A stretch of DNA of 38,711 nt from Chloroflexota bacterium (GTDB taxonomy: Bacteria > Chloroflexota > Chloroflexia > JAMCWQ01), in NCBI GenBank assembly GCA_023480825.1, contig JAMCWQ010000013.1:1-38711 (forward strand), given 5' to 3'. Every line of letters starts with the position of its first letter. Position 1 is the stretch's first letter. Under the pieces are notes generated by a model, which searched no databases, was not told where the DNA came from, and worked only from the letters and a program-made list of their open reading frames with translations. The translations under genes and the position numbers were made by a program. Shown piece by piece: positions 33,228 to 38,711 of the stretch.

Positions 33228-33839
33228 CTATTTTTGTCTTTGCCTGCGCCAGAGCGTAATCGCAGCAACCAGCGCTACTACTACCGCCACAATGGCTATG
33301 GTCGCGTAACCGAAATAGCGAACGATTCGGAGCAGGAGTGGCAGGTTCTGGCCGAGAACGTAGGCCACAATTCCCCAGCCCGTGGCCCAAAGTATGCCGC
33401 CCGCGGCGTTGAAAAACAGGAAACGGGGCCAGCGCATATGATTGACCCCCGCCAGGAAAGCGGCCCAGGCGCGAAGCACGGAGATGAAGCGACCAAAGAA
33501 GACGGTCTTATCCCCATGGCGCTGGTAGAAGTGTTCCGCCCTTGCCATCCTGGACTTGGTGAGCCCGACAAACCTTCCGTAACGGGCCACTAAGAGGCGG
33601 CCGCCTGACCGTCCTACCCAGTACCCGAGGTTATCCCCGACGATGGCCCCGGAAGCCGCGGCAATAATTACCCACGCGATGCTGATGTGCCCGGTGGAGG
33701 CATAGACGCCGGCGATGATCAGCATTGTCTCGCCAGGTAGAGGAATTCCCGTGCTCTCGAGCATGACGAGGAGGAAGACGGCAAAGTAGCCGTAGCTATT
33801 CAGTAGCTCTTGCAGGGTTTGCAGGGATAGGAATTGCAT
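33228..33839 (-). CDS. DedA/SNARE-associated family membrane protein
   Basis: A 203-residue polytopic inner-membrane protein; DedA proteins are implicated in lipid (undecaprenyl-phosphate or phospholipid) flipping and envelope homeostasis. Signatures are FLLVMLESTGIPLPGETMLIIAG near residues 17-40, GAIVGDNLGYWVGRSGGR near 60-77, and FFGRFISVLRAWAAFLAGVNHM followed by FLFFNAAGGILWATGWGIVAYVLG. Basic residues (RRQRQK) end the protein. The frame is open upstream to 33944, but the 35 added residues (Cys/Trp-rich) do not look like the family, so the ATG at 33839 is chosen despite a weak ribosome-binding site. It is divergent from glmU and converges on the rhodanese gene. Confidence 0.9.
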   Translation of the reverse strand: MQFLSLQTLQELLNSYGYFAVFLLVMLESTGIPLPGETMLIIAGVYASTGHISIAWVIIAAASGAIVGDNLGYWVGRSGGRLLVARYGRFVGLTKSRMARAEHFYQRHGDKTVFFGRFISVLRAWAAFLAGVNHMRWPRFLFFNAAGGILWATGWGIVAYVLGQNLPLLLRIVRYFGYATIAIVAVVVALVAAITLWRRQRQK

Positions 33840-33915
33840 GCGCTTTGCTGTGCAAAAACAATGCCAGCCGGTACAGGAACCGGGAGCGGAGGTGAGCCAT
33901 AATGAGTTCTTAGCC

Positions 33916-33944
33916 TTGACAGGCCGCCCTATCTCCGATAACAT
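33916..33944 (+). promoter_or_regulatory. promoter of the glmU-prs transcript
   Basis: TTGACA (33916-33921), a 17-bp spacer, then TAACAT (33939-33944). The -35 is perfect. Transcription near 33951 would give a leader of about 155 nt before glmU, containing two hairpins. Confidence 0.65.
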
Positions 33945-34054
33945 AATTCAGCGCTGGAACGGTCCTTCCAAGAAGGATTCCACGATTGCCACCGAAAACC
34001 GGCCGGGTGTTTTTGCAGTCGTCAGAGTGCTCGCTTTGAGCGGCCGCAGCAGCA

Positions 34055-34079
34055 GTGAAGCAAATTCGCTTCACTTTTT
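34055..34079 (+). terminator. terminator-like hairpin in the glmU leader (possible attenuator)
   Basis: GTGAAGC (34055-34061) and GCTTCAC (34068-34074) form a perfect 7-bp stem with a 6-nt loop, immediately followed by TTTTT (34075-34079) and GCGTTTTC. It lies downstream of the predicted promoter and only 28 bp before the glmU ATG. It would therefore act inside the leader rather than at the end of a gene. An imperfect upstream hairpin (CCTTC/GAAGG near 33963-33976) might compete with it. Attenuation is inferred. Confidence 0.5.
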
Positions 34080-34106
34080 GCGTTTTCTTAGGGAGAAGGT
34101 CAGAAT

Positions 34107-35510
34107 ATGGGCGACCCAGGCGTGATTGTGCTGGCAGCCGGAGAAGGGACCCGAATGAAATCGAGGATACCCAAGGTGCTGCATAAGCTGGCTGGGCGAC
34201 CTATGGTGCGCTACATCCTCGAAGCCGCGGAGACCCTGAAGCCCTCGGTCGTTGCCATCGTAGTAGGGAGAGAGGCCGGGCTCGTGCGCGCAGAACTCGG
34301 CGATTCCGCCATGCTCGTCGAGCAATCAGAACGTTTGGGCACCGCCGATGCAGTCCGCGTTGCCAGGCCTGTGCTCGAGGGAGCATGCGAAGATGTGATG
34401 GTGTTGTACGCCGATACGCCGCTTCTGAGGGCTTCCACTATTCAAGAATTACTGGGCATTCACAGGCAATCTGGCGCTCTGATCACCCTACTGACAACTG
34501 TCATGCCGGAGCCTCGGGGATATGGGCGCATCAAGCGGGATTCCCTGGGCAGGATGTGTGGCATCATCGAGCAGGTGGAAATAGCAGGGGCGGAGGAAGA
34601 AATCCATGAGATCAATGTGGGAGCCTACTGCTTCCGCTCCGGCTGGCTTTGGCCCCATCTCTCCCGTGTCCGGCTCAGCGAAAAAGGCGAGTACTACCTC
34701 ACGGATCTCGTCGCAATGGCCGTGGCAGAATACGAGGCGGCGGGGGGTTCCCGAGCTTACCCACTCCAGACGTTGTGTGCGGAAGATGCGGTCGAGACGA
34801 TGGGAATCAACGACCGCCGGCAGCTTGCCAAGGCCGGGCTGGAGATGCAAAGGCGGATCAACGAAAGCCTAATGCTCCAAGGTGTGACTATCATCGACCC
34901 CGCCAGCACCTATATCAACGCAGGCGTCCAAATCGGGCGGGATACCATCATTTATCCCAACACTACGGTTGAGGGCAAGACGGTCATTGGCGAGGAATGC
35001 GGCATCGGGCCGAATAGCCATCTGATCGACTGCATAATTGGTGACCGGTGCCGGGTTTGGTCTTCGGCTGTCGAGGGCTCGCGCTTATCACCGGGCGCAA
35101 CCGTTGGGCCGTTTTCTCACTTGCGCGCAGGCTCCGCAATTGGCGAGGATGCACATATCGGGAATTTCGCCGAGGTAAAATCCTCTTCACTGGGTGCCGG
35201 CACGCGGATGGGGCATTTTAGCTATGTGGGTGATGCCGAGGTCGGCTGTGATGTCAATATCGGCGCGGGTACAGTGACGTGCAACTATGATGGCAATGCT
35301 AAGCACCAGACTGTAATCGGGGATGGCGCGTTCATCGGCAGTGATACCATGCTGGTCGCTCCCGTTAAGGTCGGAAGCCAAGGAAAAACAGGAGCAGGGT
35401 CAGTCGTCACCCATGATGTGGCAGACGGCGCGGTGGTGTACGGCGTCCCGGCTAGAGCAAAGAAATCTGAGCGGAAAGAACGAGCGCAGTTGCGCTTAGA
35501 GGAGGAATGA
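34107..35510 (+). CDS. glmU: bifunctional GlcNAc-1-phosphate uridyltransferase / glucosamine-1-phosphate acetyltransferase
   Basis: Makes UDP-GlcNAc, the precursor of peptidoglycan and other glycans, from glucosamine-1-phosphate. The 467-residue protein has the N-terminal uridyltransferase (VIVLAAGEGTRMKS with the catalytic Arg/Lys region PKVLHKLAGRPM, RLGTADAV, and LYADTPLL as the metal-Asp motif). The C-terminal left-handed beta-helix acetyltransferase has hexapeptide repeats, the catalytic-His region EDAHIGNFAEVKSSSLG and the NYDG motif (CNYDGNAKHQT). The length matches the usual 450-470. GGAGAAGG precedes the ATG. The downstream prs gene begins at the next base after the stop codon, so the pair is an operon as in many Gram-positive bacteria. 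Confidence 0.96.
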   Translation: MGDPGVIVLAAGEGTRMKSRIPKVLHKLAGRPMVRYILEAAETLKPSVVAIVVGREAGLVRAELGDSAMLVEQSERLGTADAVRVARPVLEGACEDVMVLYADTPLLRASTIQELLGIHRQSGALITLLTTVMPEPRGYGRIKRDSLGRMCGIIEQVEIAGAEEEIHEINVGAYCFRSGWLWPHLSRVRLSEKGEYYLTDLVAMAVAEYEAAGGSRAYPLQTLCAEDAVETMGINDRRQLAKAGLEMQRRINESLMLQGVTIIDPASTYINAGVQIGRDTIIYPNTTVEGKTVIGEECGIGPNSHLIDCIIGDRCRVWSSAVEGSRLSPGATVGPFSHLRAGSAIGEDAHIGNFAEVKSSSLGAGTRMGHFSYVGDAEVGCDVNIGAGTVTCNYDGNAKHQTVIGDGAFIGSDTMLVAPVKVGSQGKTGAGSVVTHDVADGAVVYGVPARAKKSERKERAQLRLEEE

Positions 35511-36449
35511 ATGGATCGTCGCCTACAGGTCTTCGCCGGCAATTCGAACTTGGCTTTGGCAGAGGAGATAGTCGCATTATTGGAGATTCCCCTCGGCAAG
35601 GCGCTGGTGACGACGTTCAAGAATGGTGAGACACGGGTTCGCCTTGAGGAAAATGTTCGGGGATCGGACGTGTTCGTTCTTCAATCGACGTGTTCACCCG
35701 TCGACCACAATCTTATCGAATTGTTGATCATGATTGACGCTCTCCGGCGGGCTTCGGCGAATCGTATTACCGCGGTTGTTCCTTATTATGGCTACGCCAA
35801 GCAGGAGAAGAAGACCGCAGGGAGAGAGCCGATCTCCGCCAAATTGGTGGCGAACCTTATTCACACCGCCGGGGCTGACCGCGTATTGACGGTAGACCTT
35901 CACGCTCCGGCCATAGAGGGTTTCTTCGACATCCCGGTTGATCACCTGAGGGCGTCGCCGTTACTGGCTTCTTATTTCCAGGGGTTAGGTGTGGAGGACA
36001 TCGTGGTGGTGTCGCCTGATGCCGGTGGCGTGGGCCGGGCTAACGAATTCAGGGAGAGATTTGGCGCTTCGCTTGCCATAATTGCCAAGCAGAGGCCGGA
36101 GCCGGATGTCGCCGAAGTGCTGGAGATGGTGGGCGATGTGGCTGGGAAGACGGCGATAATCATCGACGATATGATCTCGACCGGTGGCACACTCGTGGAG
36201 GCAACTGAGGTGTTGATGGAGCGTGGTGCTAGAGAGGTATACGCCGCCGCGACGCATCCTATCCTGGCAGCCGACGCGCCGCAATTGTTGCGGCAATCGG
36301 TGATGCGCGAAGTGGTGGTTACAAATACCGTCCCCGTTGCACCGGAGATGAGGGATTCTAAGATCAAGGTTCTGACCATCGCCCCGCTTCTCGCAGAAGC
36401 AATAATGCGCATTCATAAGGACCTTTCGCTGAGCGCTTTGTTTACCTAG
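35511..36449 (+). CDS. prs: ribose-phosphate pyrophosphokinase (PRPP synthetase)
   Basis: Makes PRPP from ribose-5-phosphate and ATP for nucleotide, histidine, tryptophan and NAD synthesis. The 312-residue class I enzyme shows FKNGETRVRLEENVRGSDVFVLQS, PYYGYAKQEKKTAGREPISAKLVANL (flexible-loop Lys-Arg region), the signature VDLHAPAIEGFFDIPVDHL, and the PRPP-binding loop IIDDMISTGGTL. The ATG directly abuts the glmU TGA, with the Shine-Dalgarno (GAGGAGGAA) inside the end of glmU, so translation is coupled. Confidence 0.96.
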   Translation: MDRRLQVFAGNSNLALAEEIVALLEIPLGKALVTTFKNGETRVRLEENVRGSDVFVLQSTCSPVDHNLIELLIMIDALRRASANRITAVVPYYGYAKQEKKTAGREPISAKLVANLIHTAGADRVLTVDLHAPAIEGFFDIPVDHLRASPLLASYFQGLGVEDIVVVSPDAGGVGRANEFRERFGASLAIIAKQRPEPDVAEVLEMVGDVAGKTAIIIDDMISTGGTLVEATEVLMERGAREVYAAATHPILAADAPQLLRQSVMREVVVTNTVPVAPEMRDSKIKVLTIAPLLAEAIMRIHKDLSLSALFT

Positions 36450-36941
36450 AGGGCCGCGGATTAAGAATAATCCACCTTAGGAATATTGTTTGGTAGGGCC
36501 GAATTGTGCTGTCTAACAAAATAATCGGGCAACAGCTTTTACGGTCGACTTAAGTCGCGCCTACAAGATACCCGCTTTATCTCTTAAGTGCGTAATTCGC
36601 ACCGACAAAACACCAGTTTCATTACACAAGGACAATCATTCGGACCCGGAGTCCAGACCCCGCATTTCCTCTACAGCGGATTCTTCCTAGTCGATGCGCG
36701 GGCGCAGCCCTCGCGAACATCACTAAACGCGCCCATGCGGATTGATAACATGGAGGTCGCTTGTATTGTCAAGATGCGACAGCATAGTGTATATTAGATA
36801 GGATATAACAAACAACCACACAAGTGGTATGGATTCTGCATAGTAGTACTCACGCGACACTTCTCTGGTTGCTGCATTGCGCCCGCGGGTAGCTGTCGCG
36901 TTGCACACCTTGGAATTCAACCAGTCGACAGGGAGCGAGAA
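36450..36941. other. 492-bp gap upstream of the glycosyltransferase gene
   Basis: No gene or tRNA-like cloverleaf was seen. It contains a perfect 12-bp palindrome CGACTTAAGTCG at 36546-36557 and a promoter at 36766-36795. The rest shows no recognisable structure. The stretch just after prs has only a weak 5-bp dyad (GGATT/AATCC), so prs has no clear terminator. Confidence 0.5.
36766..36795 (+). promoter_or_regulatory. candidate promoter of the glycosyltransferase gene
   Basis: TTGTCA (36766-36771), an 18-bp spacer, then TATATT (36790-36795): five of six and five of six matches. It would produce a leader of about 140 nt before the ATG at 36942. Confidence 0.6.
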
Positions 36942-38114
36942 ATGAAAATAGCACAAGTAGCGCCTCTGTGGGAAAGCGTACCCCCCAAATTGTATGGGGG
37001 GACAGAGCGCGTTGTTCACGGTTTGACAGAAGAACTCGTGAAGATGGGACACGATGTAACGCTCTATGCCAGCGGTGATTCCGTCACGTCCGCCAAGCTG
37101 GTTCCCCTTTCCAAGGAAGCGTTGCGACTTGACCACAAAGTCATTGATCCCTATGTGTTCAATACCCTGGAACTCGGGCGAATCGCCGATGACGCCCAAG
37201 AGTTTGACATAATTCACAACCACAATGACTACTTCATCTACCCAATCACGAGGTGCTTAGACACTCCTATATTGACGACACTCCACGGACGCCTCGATCT
37301 GCCGGAGCTGCAGGATATTTATCGCGAGTTCAGGGAGCTTCCCCTCGTATCTATCAGCAACTCCCAGCGCCGGCCGCTGGCCAACCTGGACCTGAACTGG
37401 CGGGCCACCGTTTATCATGGTATTGCCTTGGAGAACTTCACGCCCAGGTCCCAGCCAGGTGACTATCTGGCCTTCCTGGGCAGGATTTCCCCGGAGAAGG
37501 GACCGGACCTGGCAATCGATCTCGCCAAGAGAGTGGGTATGAAGCTGAAGATCGCTGCCAAGGTAGACCAGAAAGACTTCGAGTATTACAAAAAGGAGAT
37601 CAAACCGCGGATTGATCACGGCCTGATCGAATTCATCGGTGAGATCGACGAGGGCGAGAAGGATGCCTTTCTTGGCAATGCCTACGCTCTCGTGTTCACA
37701 ATTTGCTGGCCGGAGCCGTTTGGGCTAACCATGGTCGAGTCTATGGCTTGTGGCACGCCTGTGCTGGCCACAAATTGGGGGTCTGTGCCGGAGATCATGA
37801 AGGATGGCGTTAGTGGATTCGTCTCCCCGTCAGACAGCCTAGAGGACTTGGTAGCCGCCTTCCAGAGGATTCCTGCGATCGATCGCCTTGGCTGCCGGAG
37901 ATACGCCGAGCAAAGGTTTTCTTGGAAGCGCGCCGCACGCGAGTATGCCTTGGTATATGAGAGACTGATCGAGGAGACGAGAAGCAAAAAGGGTGCGGTC
38001 ACAGTCTTGCCAGCGCTCAGGGAACCAGGGCGGTGGGAACCAACCGGCCGGATAACGATGGAGCAGATACTATCCGAGGACAAAATGCCTGAGGGCGAAG
38101 TCAAAAGCGCTTAA
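36942..38114 (+). CDS. GT4-family (GT-B fold) glycosyltransferase
   Basis: A 390-residue cytoplasmic or membrane-peripheral retaining glycosyltransferase. The N-terminal half has the glycine-rich acceptor-side loop PPKLYGGTERVVHGLTEEL and GHDVTLYASGDS, then IIHNHNDY. The C-terminal donor domain starts at YLAFLGRISPEKGPDLAIDLAK and has the E-x7-E nucleotide-sugar motif WPEPFGLTMVESMACGTPVLA with GFVSPSDSLEDLV after it. This matches the GT4 group that includes sucrose, trehalose and lipopolysaccharide transferases; the donor and acceptor cannot be assigned. A GGGAG ribosome-binding site precedes the ATG. No sugar-biosynthesis gene other than upstream glmU is nearby. Confidence 0.93.
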   Translation: MKIAQVAPLWESVPPKLYGGTERVVHGLTEELVKMGHDVTLYASGDSVTSAKLVPLSKEALRLDHKVIDPYVFNTLELGRIADDAQEFDIIHNHNDYFIYPITRCLDTPILTTLHGRLDLPELQDIYREFRELPLVSISNSQRRPLANLDLNWRATVYHGIALENFTPRSQPGDYLAFLGRISPEKGPDLAIDLAKRVGMKLKIAAKVDQKDFEYYKKEIKPRIDHGLIEFIGEIDEGEKDAFLGNAYALVFTICWPEPFGLTMVESMACGTPVLATNWGSVPEIMKDGVSGFVSPSDSLEDLVAAFQRIPAIDRLGCRRYAEQRFSWKRAAREYALVYERLIEETRSKKGAVTVLPALREPGRWEPTGRITMEQILSEDKMPEGEVKSA

Positions 38115-38136
38115 AGGGATACCGGCGGGCGTGGCG

Positions 38137-38556
38137 CTACTGCCGGTCCGCGAAATTCACCAGCATGAACTTGCCCTGGCCGGTAGCCAGGGCTTTTCCA
38201 TCTGTTTCGCTGGCCAAGGTGGCTTCGGCCTGAACCAGCCGTCCTTTGCGGGATATGATCCTTGCTGAGAGTGAAAGCGGCTGGCCGATTGGCGCGTGGC
38301 GCCTCAAGCGCACCACTAATTCGCCGGTGACTGCCGGGCCTAGCCTGGTCATCACGGCGTGAGCGATCGCTTCGTCTAGCAGGGTGGCCACTATCCCTCC
38401 ATGGGCGATCCCTGGCCAACCCTGGTACACGCGGTCGAGAACGATAGTCGTTCGCACTCCGTCTTCCGTTTGTTCAAACTTGAGCTTCAATCCAATGGGA
38501 TTCTCTTTGCCGCAAGCAAAGCACCAGTTGTCTTCGGAATACGCCGGGTCTGCCAT
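38137..38556 (-). CDS. PaaI-type hotdog-fold thioesterase
   Basis: A 139-residue cytoplasmic acyl-CoA thioesterase-like protein. The N-terminal CFACGKENPIGLKLKF and the hotdog helix HGGIVATLLDEAIAHAV (the catalytic Asp/Glu helix in this family) are clear, followed by TGELVVRLRRHAPIGQPLSLSARI. The frame is open upstream to 38685, but the ATG at 38556 yields the canonical MADP...WCFACG start. The extra residues (CCPPRRQYYEERLPREKAKR) would be atypical. It converges on the glycosyltransferase gene with a 22-bp gap. The acyl substrate is unknown. The remaining 155 bases to the window end show nothing recognisable. Confidence 0.88.
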   Translation of the reverse strand: MADPAYSEDNWCFACGKENPIGLKLKFEQTEDGVRTTIVLDRVYQGWPGIAHGGIVATLLDEAIAHAVMTRLGPAVTGELVVRLRRHAPIGQPLSLSARIISRKGRLVQAEATLASETDGKALATGQGKFMLVNFADRQ

Positions 38557-38711
38557 TCTCTTCGCCTTTTCCCTTGGTAGTCGTTCTTCATAATATTGTC
38601 GCCGGGGCGGACAACACGAAACCATATCGAAAGCAGTGTAGATGCTAGGGACAGGCCATGTCAATCTGGTGGTCCCGGCCCCCATGCCAGATTGTGTAGA
38701 CGCTGCCAGGG

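Noticed and set aside
33840-33944. Extended N-terminus of the DedA protein
   Set aside because: The extension is Cys/Trp-rich with no hydrophobic helix, overlaps the glmU promoter region, and is not typical of DedA proteins.
36588-36797. 69-codon plus-strand frame in the gap upstream of the glycosyltransferase
   Set aside because: It has no ribosome-binding site and no recognisable composition, and it overlaps the predicted promoter at 36766-36795.
36450-36941. Possible tRNA or riboswitch in the 492-bp gap
   Set aside because: No T-loop or anticodon-stem pattern and no known riboswitch core could be recognised; only a 12-bp palindrome and a promoter are visible.

Overview
The window looks like a chromosomal segment of a moderately GC-rich bacterium, most plausibly a member of the Chloroflexota. 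The support is circumstantial: a huge secreted beta-helix/Ig/DUF11 protein, a YVTN beta-propeller protein ending in an LPXTG-type signal, a short MDRQEY-type protein of a kind I associate with Chloroflexota, a BTAD-ATPase-TPR regulator and paired S41 proteases. No rRNA, tRNA, CRISPR array, transposase or integrase was recognised. TGA is used as an ordinary stop by many genes here.

Layout. (1) 1-2000: a DHA2-type multidrug efflux gene, followed by a palindrome-rich convergent gap. (2) 1995-12000, minus strand: surface proteins, namely an 8.2-kb secreted repeat protein, a 68-aa protein and an LPXTG-type YVTN propeller. A large SARP/BTAD-family ATPase regulator diverges from them and has a near-consensus promoter. 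(3) 15.8-18.2 kb, minus: a polyamine-type binding lipoprotein and a class V aminotransferase, apparently one transcript. (4) 18.5-20.9 kb: an intact S41 protease convergent with a DUF362 protein. (5) 21.3-23.2 kb, minus: a BrkB-type membrane protein fused to a holin-III/DUF1469 domain, overlapping a DUF3618-like gene. (6) 23.5-24.9 kb: an encapsulated ferritin with a C-terminal targeting peptide, followed by its encapsulin shell gene. (7) 25.2-28.4 kb, minus: a sulfate-activation operon (sat, phosphodiesterase, cysC) with overlapping genes and a consensus promoter. (8) 28.6-33.2 kb: zinc alcohol dehydrogenase, small membrane protein, FMN reductase, a second S41 protein lacking its catalytic lysine, and a rhodanese gene with two in-frame TGA codons at the active site. 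(9) 33.2-38.7 kb: DedA, glmU-prs, a GT4 glycosyltransferase and a hotdog thioesterase.

The two most notable items are the rhodanese and the encapsulin pair. The rhodanese reads through as Tyr-Sec-Thr-Sec at the catalytic loop. It has a perfect 7-bp hairpin 14 nt after the second TGA and a perfect nine-base Shine-Dalgarno, so it is a strong candidate double-selenocysteine protein. The ferritin-encapsulin pair is a complete two-gene iron-storage nanocompartment. Its shell protein carries an unusual arginine-rich C-terminal tail, and an inverted repeat lies in the upstream divergent region.

Several intergenic gaps (about 1.77-1.96, 21.0-21.25, 24.9-25.15 and 31.07-31.24 kb) hold perfect short hairpins. 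Some share a sequence core and look like a dispersed REP-type family.
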